Assembly: GCF_009901525.1 (NCBI RefSeq) | Contig: NZ_CP019288.1 | Span: forward strand, 4,493,501-4,557,500 | From: Kordia antarctica | GTDB taxonomy: Bacteria > Bacteroidota > Bacteroidia > Flavobacteriales > Flavobacteriaceae | DNA: 64,000 bases | Reading direction: 5' to 3' | Shown here: in pieces, positions 28,961-37,526 of the stretch | Numbering within the stretch: the first letter of the stretch is position 1 | Layout of the letters: each line of letters starts with the position of its first letter | The notes under the pieces: model-generated | Told to the model about the DNA's origin: nothing | Databases searched by the model: none | The model's input: only the letters and a program-made list of their open reading frames with translations | Translations under genes and position numbers: made by a program

Positions 28961-30451
28961 ATGAAGGTAAATTATAAAATCATTTTTCATTTAATGGGAC
29001 TGCTGTTAGTTTGCAACGGCGGATTTATGCTTATAGCCACATTGGTAAGTTATTTGTATGAAGATGGCATCACATTTCAGCTCTTTTTAGCAGCATTAGT
29101 GACAATTATTACTGGTTCACTTTTAATGGTAACGACAAGAGATCATGTCAAAGAAATCAAAAAACGAGAAGGATACATTGTCGTAACTTTTGGTTGGATT
29201 TTTATGTCCCTTTCGGGAATGTTTCCGTATTTATTTACCAAAACAATTCCAAGTTTTACAAATGCTTTCTTTGAAACTATGTCTGGTTATACCACAACAG
29301 GCGCAACAATTCTTGAAAAAATAGAAGGTTTGCCAGAAGGGATATTATTCTGGAGAAGTATGACACATTGGATTGGTGGAATGGGAATTATTGTATTGGC
29401 AATTGCAATTTTACCATTATTAGGAATAGGAGGAATGCAGTTATTTGCTGCGGAAGCGCCTGGACCAAGTGCCGACAAATTACACCCAAGAATTACAGAT
29501 ACAGCCAAACGTTTGTGGCTTATTTACGTAGGATATACAATTGCAGAAACCATTCTGTTACAGATTGCAGGAATGTCGTTTTTTGACGCTATTAACCATG
29601 CAATGTGTACATTATCTACGGGAGGATTTTCTACAAAAGACGCAAGTATTGCGCATTGGAATGATACTCCAATCATTCAATATATTATTATTTTCTTTAT
29701 GTTTTTAGCAGGAACAAACTTTGTGTTGAGTTATTTCGCCTTTAAAGGAAAAATTCAAAAAGTGCTGAGAGACGAAGAATTCCGTTTTTACCTAATTTTT
29801 ACGTTGTTGTTTACCATAATTGTCACGGCAATCATTCATACACAAGTAAATGTGGAACCTTCTGCGTATCATCCGATGGTTTGGGGCGAAGCGGAAAGTG
29901 GATTTAGACACTCGTTGTTTCAAGTTGTTGCAGTCATTACAACCACAGGATTTGTCACTGCAGATTTCACTTCTTGGACCACATTTTTAACGATTTTCTT
30001 TTTTGGTTTAATGTTTCTTGGAGGTTCCGCAGGCTCTACTTCTGGAGGTGTAAAAGTTGTACGACATTTATTGATGATTAAAAATGGTTTTTTAGAATTT
30101 AAACGAATGTTGCATCCGCGCGCAATTATTCCTGTGCGTTATAACAACAAATCTGTTTCTGAACAGATTGTATATAATATTTTAGGTTTCTTTATTCTTT
30201 ACATGTTGCTATTTATTATTGGCGCACTAGTTTTAGGATTTGTTGGATTAGATTTTGAATCGGCAATTGGAGGCGCAGCATCTTCTTTAGGAAATGTTGG
30301 TCCAGCTTTGGGCAGTTTGAATCCGCTTGAAAATTATAATAATATACCAGCTTTTGGAAAATGGTGGTGTGCATTTTTGATGCTTCTCGGACGTTTAGAA
30401 TTATTTACGGTATTGATTCTGATTACGCCATTCTTCTGGAGAAATCGCTAG
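28961..30451 (+). CDS. trkH: Trk potassium uptake channel subunit TrkH
   Basis: The 496-residue integral membrane K+ channel has the four-repeat MPM fold. Selectivity-loop segments are visible: MSGYTTTGATIL, CTLSTGGFST, VVAVITTTGFVTADF and GGAASSLGNVGPALG, together with the KMxK-type intramembrane loop GGSAGSTSGGVKVVRHLL. The ATG at 28961 is preferred to an in-frame TTG at 28955. It forms an operon with trkA. Confidence 0.95.
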   Translation: MKVNYKIIFHLMGLLLVCNGGFMLIATLVSYLYEDGITFQLFLAALVTIITGSLLMVTTRDHVKEIKKREGYIVVTFGWIFMSLSGMFPYLFTKTIPSFTNAFFETMSGYTTTGATILEKIEGLPEGILFWRSMTHWIGGMGIIVLAIAILPLLGIGGMQLFAAEAPGPSADKLHPRITDTAKRLWLIYVGYTIAETILLQIAGMSFFDAINHAMCTLSTGGFSTKDASIAHWNDTPIIQYIIIFFMFLAGTNFVLSYFAFKGKIQKVLRDEEFRFYLIFTLLFTIIVTAIIHTQVNVEPSAYHPMVWGEAESGFRHSLFQVVAVITTTGFVTADFTSWTTFLTIFFFGLMFLGGSAGSTSGGVKVVRHLLMIKNGFLEFKRMLHPRAIIPVRYNNKSVSEQIVYNILGFFILYMLLFIIGALVLGFVGLDFESAIGGAASSLGNVGPALGSLNPLENYNNIPAFGKWWCAFLMLLGRLELFTVLILITPFFWRNR

Positions 30452-30554
30452 TTTTCAGTAATTTGAGAAATATTTTTTGTGTTTTTTTTGAAAAATCCTG
30501 TAACATTAATTGTGTTGAGCCGTCTTACTTATATAATCAATCAAAAAAAACATC

Positions 30555-30815
30555 ATGAGACCAACACATCAATTACAGCCAATTTCAATTCCTATTGAAT
30601 CTACACAAAATCATTCAGATTTCTTCAGCAGAGGAATGTTAACTTCTAGTTATAAAGAAGAAATTAAGGAAAACTTTCGCAATTTAAAATCAAACTCTTT
30701 GTTTAGTTTAAAGCAATTAGTAAAAACGAATCAACTCCGATTTACATCTGCAATTGGAACTATTTTAAAGGTTTCTGTATTCGTAATCGCTTATTTGATT
30801 GTTTATACCAATTAA
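30555..30815 (+). CDS. Small membrane-anchored protein of unknown function
   Basis: The 86-residue protein has an N-terminal polar half (MRPTHQLQPISIPIEST) and one C-terminal hydrophobic helix (SAIGTILKVSVFVIAYLIVY), so it is probably a tail-anchored membrane protein. It begins 104 bp after trkH on the same strand. No family was recognised. Codon use and the clean start suggest a real gene. Confidence 0.6.
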   Translation: MRPTHQLQPISIPIESTQNHSDFFSRGMLTSSYKEEIKENFRNLKSNSLFSLKQLVKTNQLRFTSAIGTILKVSVFVIAYLIVYTN

Positions 30816-31059
30816 AATTTAAAATGACAGTTTAAAATTGTTTCTATATCCTTACTGCTTTAACATAAAACAGAACCGTAACTAAGGTTATGCTTAGGTT
30901 TTCTATCTCACATAAAGAAAATATAATTCAATTTTTCATCAATCATTTTAAACATTAGTTGGTATTTTATATAAAATATGCGAGAAAGGGGAAAAATCCC
31001 CTTTTACACTTCAAATGTTTTAGTGATATTTACAGTAATTATCAAAAGCATTAAAACAA

Positions 31060-31356
31060 ATGTTAAAGAAGTTTAATTTTCTGGAATTTTGCTGGTTAGT
31101 TACCGTTGTACTATTGACAAGTACTGTTGTAATGATTTTTATAAGTTCAGACTTTACAGTACAATCTGCGCCAGCACGAACATTTTTCGGAATCGATTTG
31201 ACATATTGCATTGTTATTTTTTATGCTTTTAATACCTTTCTGTTTTTCGGAATTAAAGAATTTTTCTGGCGTTACGAACGGAAGTTTCCAAACTCCATCA
31301 TCATGTTAAGTGGTGCTATACTAACGATTTCACTTTTAGTACTCAATATAATTTAG
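31060..31356 (+). CDS. Small integral membrane protein, unknown function
   Basis: The 98-residue protein has three predicted membrane helices (about 10-29, 45-65 and 78-97) separated by short charged loops (IKEFFWRYERKFPNS). No family was recognised. The gene is isolated between intergenic repeats on the right and the 86-residue gene on the left. Confidence 0.6.
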   Translation: MLKKFNFLEFCWLVTVVLLTSTVVMIFISSDFTVQSAPARTFFGIDLTYCIVIFYAFNTFLFFGIKEFFWRYERKFPNSIIMLSGAILTISLLVLNII

Positions 31357-31443
31357 TTAATTAGTTAATCTCAACCGAGCCAAAAGATGTCCTTATCAAA
31401 CATTTTTTGGCTTATTTTTTTTGGATAACTTCACTTTTGTTGA

Positions 31444-31471
31444 TTTGTTTGTTTGTTTGTTTGTTTGTTTG
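31444..31471. repeat. Tetranucleotide tandem repeat (TTTG)7
   Basis: Seven perfect TTTG units, about 90 bp after the small membrane protein gene and not inside any gene. Such runs can vary in length by slippage. Confidence 0.95.
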
Positions 31472-31531
31472 TGAAAAAAACTTTTAACTTTTATATTTTG
31501 CGTTTTATATTTTTGATTTCACTCAAAACGT

Positions 31532-31597
31532 CACTTCGAGTGATTTTCTGTCACATTGAGCGGAGTCGAAATGGATAGAAAATTGTATCGAGAAGTA
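31532..31597. repeat. REP-like palindrome
   Basis: Imperfect inverted repeat: ACTTCGAGTGATTTTCTGT on the left pairs with ATAGAAAATTGTATCGAGAAGT-type sequence on the right. The core GAGCGGAGTCGAAATGG is a common dispersed Bacteroidetes intergenic motif. Confidence 0.6.
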
Positions 31598-31690
31598 CTA
31601 TGAATTCTACATTTTTTTAGAATATAGTTATTCTTTATTTAATTTTTCGATCTAGAGAAAGCAACAAAACTGTCTATTGAATGAGTAACA

Positions 31691-31724
31691 GATTGCTACG
31701 AATTTTTAGCAAAATTCTCGCAAT
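31691..31724. repeat. REP-like palindrome related to the one at 4.4 kb
   Basis: GATTGCTACGAATTTT pairs with AAAATTCTCGCAATGAC around TAGC. It shares the GATTGC/GCAATGA tips with the element at 4377-4517. Confidence 0.55.
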
Positions 31725-31737
31725 GACAAGACAAAAA

Positions 31738-31767
31738 AAAAGCTGCATTCTTTCGAAAACAGCTTTT
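31738..31767 (-). terminator. Rho-independent terminator of the aminotransferase gene
   Basis: AAAAGCTG (31738-31745) pairs with CAGCTTTT (31760-31767). On the minus strand a run of T's follows. It begins 27 bp after the gene's stop codon. Confidence 0.8.
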
Positions 31768-31794
31768 ATACTATATTTTAAAAATAGACTTTAT

Positions 31795-32976
31795 TTAAAG
31801 TACTTCTTTGATTTGTTTGATGGCAGTTCGTAGTTGTTCTTCGGAAGCTGCATACGAAATTCGGATACAGTTTGGGCTTCCAAAAGCATCTCCAGTTACC
31901 GTAGCAACTAATGCTTCATCTAATAAATACAACGAAAAATCAGTAGCATTGTTGATCGTTTTTCCACGTAATGTTTTCCCAAAGAAATACGAAATATCTG
32001 GAAATACATAAAAAGCACCTTCTGGAACATTTACCTTGAATCCTTCGATTTCGCCTAATAATTCTAATACAATATCTCTACGCTTTAAAAACTCATCAAT
32101 CATGTATTGAATTTTGTCTTTAGAAGCATTTAAAGCAGCAATTGTAGCACGTTGTGCAATACAATTAGCACCACTTGTAATTTGTCCTTGAATCTTGTTA
32201 CAAGCTCTTGCAATTTCTGTTGGTCCACCAATATATCCAATTCGCCAACCTGTCATTGCAAATGCTTTGGAAACTCCATTTACCGTAATCGTACGATTGT
32301 ACATAGATGGAATTCTCGCAATACTGAAATGCTCGTTGGTAAAGTTGATATGTTCGTAAATTTCATCAGAAACTACATAAATATTTGGATGTTTTTCTAG
32401 AACTATTGCTAATGCTCTTAATTCTGCTTCGCTATACACAGAACCACTAGGATTACATGGAGAGCTGAACCAAATCATTTTTGTTTTTGGTGTAATTGCA
32501 GCTTCTAATTGCGCAGGCGTTATTTTAAAATCAGTTTCAATAGACGTTGCGACTTCCACAGGAACGCCTTCTGCCAATTTTACAATATCGCTATAACTTA
32601 CCCAATAAGGTGCTGGAAGAATTACTTCATCGCCATCATTTAATAAAACCATCGCAATATTTGCCAACGATTGTTTTGCTCCCGTAGAAACTACAATTTG
32701 AGAAGGTTCATATGTTAATTGATTGTCTCGCTGAAATTTGTGAATAATCGCTTCTTTGAGTTCTGCATATCCATCAACTGGCGTATAACTATTGTAGTTA
32801 TCATTAATTGCCTGAATGGCTGCTTCTTTAATGAAATCAGGTGTATTGAAGTCTGGTTCGCCCAAACTTAATCCAATGATATTTTTCCCTTCATTTCTCA
32901 ATTCTCTTGCTTTTGCTGCCATTGCTAGCGTAGCAGAAGTGGACATGTTTAAAACTCTTTCAGATAATATTGACAT
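31795..32976 (-). CDS. aspC: PLP-dependent aminotransferase, aspartate aminotransferase type
   Basis: The 393-residue class I fold aminotransferase most likely interconverts aspartate and 2-oxoglutarate with oxaloacetate and glutamate. Motifs are SLGEPDFNTP, SYTPVDGYAELK, STGAKQSLAN, SSPCNPSGSVYS (Asn contacts PLP), VVSDEIYEHI and the Schiff-base Lys237 in NGVSKAFAMTGWRIGY. The family has broad substrate range, so a related specificity is possible. It is monocistronic, with a terminator downstream. Confidence 0.9.
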   Translation of the reverse strand: MSILSERVLNMSTSATLAMAAKARELRNEGKNIIGLSLGEPDFNTPDFIKEAAIQAINDNYNSYTPVDGYAELKEAIIHKFQRDNQLTYEPSQIVVSTGAKQSLANIAMVLLNDGDEVILPAPYWVSYSDIVKLAEGVPVEVATSIETDFKITPAQLEAAITPKTKMIWFSSPCNPSGSVYSEAELRALAIVLEKHPNIYVVSDEIYEHINFTNEHFSIARIPSMYNRTITVNGVSKAFAMTGWRIGYIGGPTEIARACNKIQGQITSGANCIAQRATIAALNASKDKIQYMIDEFLKRRDIVLELLGEIEGFKVNVPEGAFYVFPDISYFFGKTLRGKTINNATDFSLYLLDEALVATVTGDAFGSPNCIRISYAASEEQLRTAIKQIKEVL

Positions 32977-33135
32977 TGTTGTATTGATTATATTGTTTGA
33001 AACTGAATCTTGCGAAATTAGTTATTTTATAATTTAAGACGAAACAATGTTAATACTAATTATTGGGTTTTGTGTTATGATTTTTTCTTTTTGAAGAAAT
33101 CTCAAAGATTCACTTTTAATTGTGGTAATAAACAA

Positions 33136-33161
33136 AAAAAAGCCTACTAAAGTAGACTTTT
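33136..33161 (-). terminator. Terminator of the desaturase gene
   Basis: AAAAGCCTACT pairs with AGTAGACTTTT. The single non-Watson-Crick position is a C-A mismatch on the plus strand but a G-U wobble in minus-strand RNA, which matches the minus-strand gene. Confidence 0.75.
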
Positions 33162-33184
33162 TCATAATTGTATGTTGTTTGAAG

Positions 33185-34237
33185 TTAGCTTGCTACGCGA
33201 ACTTTTTCTAGTCTGTAGTATTCTCTAAACGTAATCATACGTTGTTGTTCTTCATCCCATAATTTGTGAAACATCATTTTTAATCCATCTTTAAAGGAAA
33301 GCGTAGTTACGTATTTTGATAAGATTTTATTCTCCGTAAAACACTTTTTTAAGTTGTAATTAGGAATTCTACTGTTTAAGTGGTGAATGTGGTGAATTCC
33401 AATATGTCCTGTAAACCATTCCATGATTCTTGGAAGTTTTATGTAACTACTTCCTTTGATAGCAGATAATACAAAATTCCATTCTTCTTTCCATTTCTTG
33501 TATGAGAATTCATGTTGATGCTGAACGTAGAAAAACCAAAATGCAATGATTCCGAAGAAAAATAAAATGATAAATTGAACCGCAAAAAAGTCTGCCCAAC
33601 CTATTAAATATCCCAATACTAAATAAGGAACAATCATTACAATGTTATCTTTAATGAGTAAATACGTGGTTCTTTTCCAGTTATTAAATTTTAAGAAAGG
33701 ATATTTTGTTGTGATAATTAAATAATATGCTGGTGCAATTACAAAAATTACAATTGGACTTCTGAATACTTTGTATTTGAATTTTCCCCACCAATTTTTT
33801 GCTCTAAATTCTTCAACGGTTAATGTTGGTAAATCACCAACTTGGCGTACATTTTTTTCTAATTGTCCGTTATGTCCGTGGTGAAATGTGTGTGTTTCTG
33901 CCCAATATTTAAAAGGTAAAAAACTAAATACACTACAAAAATATCCTATAAAGTTACTTGCTTTTTGTGATTTGATAAAGGAATTATGTCCACAATCATG
34001 TTGAATGATAAAGATTCGAACTAAGAAAAATGCATTTACAATTCCTAGTAAGAATGTTAGTATTAGTGAAAAATCAAGTGTGAAATACATTAATGCCCAG
34101 ACGGCTATAAAAGGTAAAAACGAGGAAGCCATTTGACCGATCGCTTTTTTAGTACTTTTTTTCTTATACTTTGCTATGATTGATTTCCAATTCTTTAATG
34201 ATTCTACGATTTCTTGATCGTCATTTTGTTGCGTCAT
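33185..34237 (-). CDS. Membrane fatty acid desaturase
   Basis: The 350-residue di-iron membrane desaturase has the three His boxes: HDCGHNS (about 120-126), HTFHHGHNG (about 156-164) and HIGIHHIHHLN (about 290-300). Several membrane helices lie between them (SFLPFIAVWALMYFTLDFSLILTFLLG near the N-terminus and two more at 175-245). It introduces a double bond into acyl chains, likely for membrane fluidity in a cold or marine setting. It is divergent from rsmG. Confidence 0.9.
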   Translation of the reverse strand: MTQQNDDQEIVESLKNWKSIIAKYKKKSTKKAIGQMASSFLPFIAVWALMYFTLDFSLILTFLLGIVNAFFLVRIFIIQHDCGHNSFIKSQKASNFIGYFCSVFSFLPFKYWAETHTFHHGHNGQLEKNVRQVGDLPTLTVEEFRAKNWWGKFKYKVFRSPIVIFVIAPAYYLIITTKYPFLKFNNWKRTTYLLIKDNIVMIVPYLVLGYLIGWADFFAVQFIILFFFGIIAFWFFYVQHQHEFSYKKWKEEWNFVLSAIKGSSYIKLPRIMEWFTGHIGIHHIHHLNSRIPNYNLKKCFTENKILSKYVTTLSFKDGLKMMFHKLWDEEQQRMITFREYYRLEKVRVAS

Positions 34238-34354
34238 GGAGGAACTATTTTTCTTTTATGAGTAACGATACTTTGTTACTTTATATTGCAAATATCGTGA
34301 TTTGAAAATAATAAATTCACATAATCACAAATAAAGATTAGTTTTGTCGAAGAT

Positions 34355-34984
34355 ATGGAAATTATACAAAAATATTTTAAAGAGTTAACGGAGATTCAAG
34401 TTGCTCAATTTGAACAACTAGAAGCGTTATATAAAGAATGGAATGCACAGATTAATGTGATTTCGAGAAAAGACATTGACGAATTGTACATTCGACACGT
34501 ATTGCACGCGTTGGCAATTGCAAAGGTACAACCGTTTGTGTCAGGTTCGCGAATACTAGATGTTGGTACAGGCGGCGGTTTTCCTGGAATTCCTTTGGCT
34601 ATACTGTTTCCAGAAGTTCAATTTGTGTTGGTTGATGCAATTGGAAAAAAAATAAAAGTAGTAGAAGCTGTTGCGGAAAGTTTGAAGTTAACGAATGTTT
34701 CTGGACATCATATGCGCGCCGAAAATGTGAAAGGTTTGTTCGATTTTATTGTGAGCAGAGCTGTTACTAATATGCCCGATTTTGTAAAATGGGTTCGCAA
34801 GAAAGTTGCCAAAAAGCAACATCATGAATTGAAAAACGGAATCTTATATTTAAAAGGTGGCGATTTGTCTGAGGAATTGAAAGATTTCCCGAAAGCAACC
34901 TTGTATTCAATTTCAGATTATTTTGAAGAAGCGTTTTTTGAAACAAAGAAAGTAGTACATGTTCCTTTGAAGTATAAACCTTGA
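34355..34984 (+). CDS. rsmG: 16S rRNA (guanine(527)-N7)-methyltransferase
   Basis: The 209-residue SAM methyltransferase modifies G527 in the 530 loop of 16S rRNA. Motifs are LYKEWNAQINVISRKDIDELYIRHVLHALA, ILDVGTGGGFPGIPLAILFP (SAM motif I), LVDAIGKKIKVVEAVA and DFIVSRAVT. In other bacteria loss of this gene gives low-level streptomycin resistance. It has a short leader, with a possible -7 TAGTTTTG at 34339-34346. Confidence 0.95.
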   Translation: MEIIQKYFKELTEIQVAQFEQLEALYKEWNAQINVISRKDIDELYIRHVLHALAIAKVQPFVSGSRILDVGTGGGFPGIPLAILFPEVQFVLVDAIGKKIKVVEAVAESLKLTNVSGHHMRAENVKGLFDFIVSRAVTNMPDFVKWVRKKVAKKQHHELKNGILYLKGGDLSEELKDFPKATLYSISDYFEEAFFETKKVVHVPLKYKP

Positions 34985-35030
34985 TAGTTTAGAATTATGA
35001 ATTTTCCTTTTTCTGAATGATAAAAAAATA

Positions 35031-35064
35031 AAATCCCTTATGCAAAATACATAAGGGATTTTTT
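35031..35064. terminator. Bidirectional rho-independent terminator
   Basis: AAATCCCTTATG (35031-35042) pairs perfectly with CATAAGGGATTT (35050-35061), followed by T's. It separates convergent rsmG and the DUF6029 gene. Confidence 0.92.
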
Positions 35065-35092
35065 GTGGTTAGTTGGTTTGGTTGTAAGTTTT

Positions 35093-36772
35093 CTAAAATG
35101 CTGTTGATATATTAACGGTCAATCCTGTACTTTGTGGTACAAAACGACAAACACCTCCAACACATACTAATCCGCCACGTTGACGTCCGTAGTTTAAGGC
35201 AATTCTTGATGCACCTTTACTGAAACTTCCGCCAACATTGTAATAGTGAATTTGTTCATCTTCTATGTCATTTCCGTAGTTGTAAATATCAGTCACGTAA
35301 AATGATAATCTTGGCGTTACGTTGAACTCTAGCGTTCCACCTGCCCAGTTTTTGTCATCATCTGGCGTCCATAAATGTTGTGCTTCTAAACGAATTGATT
35401 GTTTTGAGCTTATTCTATACGTTGCTTCTGCAACAGCAATATTTGAGTTTACAACGCCACGTTCGTCAATAATATACCGTTGGTTGTAATATTGGTTTAC
35501 ATAGTAAAAGATACTACGCCATTTAGAATTCCATTTTTTACGAACTTCTAAACTAACTTCTGAAAAATACTTCTGTCCGAAACCAAAATATTCTATTTCA
35601 GCGTCTCTGTCTGTAAAATTAAAATCGCCTCTTAATCCTGCCCAATAGGAAGCATTCATAGCAACTTTAGTTCCATATTTCCCACCTAATGTAGATCCTT
35701 TTTCAAAGTTATAGAATATATCTATTTGTCCGCCAATCTCACCAAATTTAAGTAAAGATGGATCAGGGACAGAAATTGCAGGTTGCGCTTGGTATACATA
35801 AATGTTTGTCAACGCGTAATCGTGCTGTTTTGTTAATGCAGGTAAATAGTTTACAATGTTTTCGTTGAATACGTTTCCTGTGGCATCTCTATCCGAAAAG
35901 AAATTCATGTTTTCTAATCTTCTAAAAGTAGCGTCAATTCCAAGTCCTTTTTCAGAATATCCGAAGTTTACTAAAAGTGCATTTCCTTTTTCTACAAAGT
36001 TTTCAATGTATCGTTGTGAATTTACAATAGCATCTTTTCCTTTCGTGATGAATTCAATTCCAGAATAAAAAGAGTTTCCAGAATAATCTAATCGTGCAGA
36101 AAAAGCGTTTGTTAGTTCGTCAAAACCAGTATTTTGGAATTCTTCTGGAATGTCTTGTTTTCTTCCCACATAACTTACACCTGCAGAAAGCGAAGAAGTT
36201 TCTAAGTTGAATGCAGTTGTTAGGTCAATTTCTGAGTTGAATCCGAAAACTTCACCTTCTGACAATTTGAAACCTTCGCGTTGTCTTCCATACATTCCGG
36301 TAAATGATAAAGAGTTTGAAGGATCATATTTAATTCTTCCTCCTCTAAATGCGTTATTAATTCCTAACGGACGATTTTCCCATGCTCTTAAAATAAGTCC
36401 ACTTCCAAATTGCTCATAAAAATAACCGGCAGTTACTTCCAGTTTTTCGGTTTTATATTTTGCATAGTATAATGCAACATTTGTATCGTCAAGTTTTGGA
36501 GAATAGTTAAGTAATGGCATTGGCGCATACGATTCTACTTGAATACCAACAAACCATTTTCCGTAATTATAGTCTAATTTTAGATAGTTGTTTGATCTAA
36601 AATGTTCGTCTTCGGCAAATTTTCCTAGTTTCGTATCATCATTATACCATTGCATATTAGATTCAAATCCACCAGTGAGTGTTCCCCAATCTTTTTTGTC
36701 TTCATCATCTTGTTCTTGCGCAAATCCTACAGAAAAAGCCAATGCAACAGAAAGGTATAGTAATTTTTTCAT
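35093..36772 (-). CDS. DUF6029-type outer-membrane beta-barrel protein
   Basis: The 559-residue protein has a signal peptide (MKKLLYLSVALAFSVGFAQ) and strand-rich sequence throughout (NYLKLDYNYGKWFVGIQVES, LEVTAGYFYEQFGSGLIL, LSFTGMYGRQREGFKL). It ends in a closing strand (STGLTVNISTAF). It resembles the Bacteroidetes proteins annotated DUF6029. A pair of Cys (CVGGVC) near the C-terminus could form a disulfide. It lies 40 bp after the TlpA-like gene in one operon, which suggests a link to thiol chemistry or metal handling; its function is unknown. Confidence 0.8.
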   Translation of the reverse strand: MKKLLYLSVALAFSVGFAQEQDDEDKKDWGTLTGGFESNMQWYNDDTKLGKFAEDEHFRSNNYLKLDYNYGKWFVGIQVESYAPMPLLNYSPKLDDTNVALYYAKYKTEKLEVTAGYFYEQFGSGLILRAWENRPLGINNAFRGGRIKYDPSNSLSFTGMYGRQREGFKLSEGEVFGFNSEIDLTTAFNLETSSLSAGVSYVGRKQDIPEEFQNTGFDELTNAFSARLDYSGNSFYSGIEFITKGKDAIVNSQRYIENFVEKGNALLVNFGYSEKGLGIDATFRRLENMNFFSDRDATGNVFNENIVNYLPALTKQHDYALTNIYVYQAQPAISVPDPSLLKFGEIGGQIDIFYNFEKGSTLGGKYGTKVAMNASYWAGLRGDFNFTDRDAEIEYFGFGQKYFSEVSLEVRKKWNSKWRSIFYYVNQYYNQRYIIDERGVVNSNIAVAEATYRISSKQSIRLEAQHLWTPDDDKNWAGGTLEFNVTPRLSFYVTDIYNYGNDIEDEQIHYYNVGGSFSKGASRIALNYGRQRGGLVCVGGVCRFVPQSTGLTVNISTAF

Positions 36773-36812
36773 GCAAATATGTTAGTTAGTTTAGTTTAAT
36801 TTTTGGTTAGGT

Positions 36813-37301
36813 TTACTTCGTGTTTTTCTTAACTACTTCGTAAAGTTGATCTTCTGCACCAGGAAAGTATCCTGTGTGGCGATATACAATTTCTCCATCT
36901 TTAATTACAATTACGTGTGGCATTGTTGTGATATTTAACGCCCGTTGTAAATCTTGATTTTCATCTAAAAGAATTTTGTATTCCCAACCTTTACCATTAA
37001 TTAATGGCTTAATTCTTTTTTTAGTTCTTGCGTCGTCAGTTGCAATAGCAATTAATTCTACATTAGTTTCATCTTTCCAATCGTCATACACTTCACTAAT
37101 TGCATCTAACTCATTAATACAAGGAACACACCAAGTTGCCCAAAAACTAATAATTTTTACGCCTTTTACTTTCGTGATTTCATCCATGTTTAATGAAGTT
37201 CCGTCTAAGGTTTTTACAGAAATATTAGGAATTTCTTTTTGCGCATTTGCATGTAGTGTAAATAGTAAGAATACAACAGCAATACTTATAATTGATTTCA
37301 T
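36813..37301 (-). CDS. TlpA-like thioredoxin-fold thiol:disulfide protein
   Basis: The 162-residue exported thioredoxin (signal MKSIISIAVVFLLFTLHANAQ) has the active site SFWATWCVPCINEL (WCVPC), a central EDWKDETNVELIAIATDD region and cis-Pro TTMPHVIVI. It probably acts in the periplasm as a disulfide reductase. It is first gene of the operon with the DUF6029 barrel and is divergent from an Omp28-type lipoprotein that also carries a CxxC thioredoxin-like motif. Confidence 0.9.
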   Translation of the reverse strand: MKSIISIAVVFLLFTLHANAQKEIPNISVKTLDGTSLNMDEITKVKGVKIISFWATWCVPCINELDAISEVYDDWKDETNVELIAIATDDARTKKRIKPLINGKGWEYKILLDENQDLQRALNITTMPHVIVIKDGEIVYRHTGYFPGAEDQLYEVVKKNTK

Positions 37302-37526
37302 ATTTTTTAGTTTAATAGTGAGAATTTCGTAAATATATAAAAGGATATTTTAAAAAAGCAATAATAATAAAATAAATCGATTTCACAATTTTCTCCACAT
37401 TCTCTATATAATTAATAGGCTATTTAGTTGATTTACTGTTTATTGTATTTTTCTTTTTTTTAACAAAAATTTACTATAATTTAGTACGCAAAATAAACCA
37501 AATCAAAACTTTAAAAAAAAGTCTTT

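Larger units (their letters stand above)
31357..31794. other. Repeat-rich intergenic region
   Basis: No gene was seen. It holds seven tandem TTTG units (31444-31471). A REP-like imperfect hairpin with tips ACTTCGAG and TCGAGAAGT (31532-31597) contains GAGCGGAGTCGAAATGG. A second hairpin (31691-31724) pairs GATTGC...GAATTTT with AAAATTC...GCAATGAC. It ends in the aminotransferase terminator. Confidence 0.7.
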
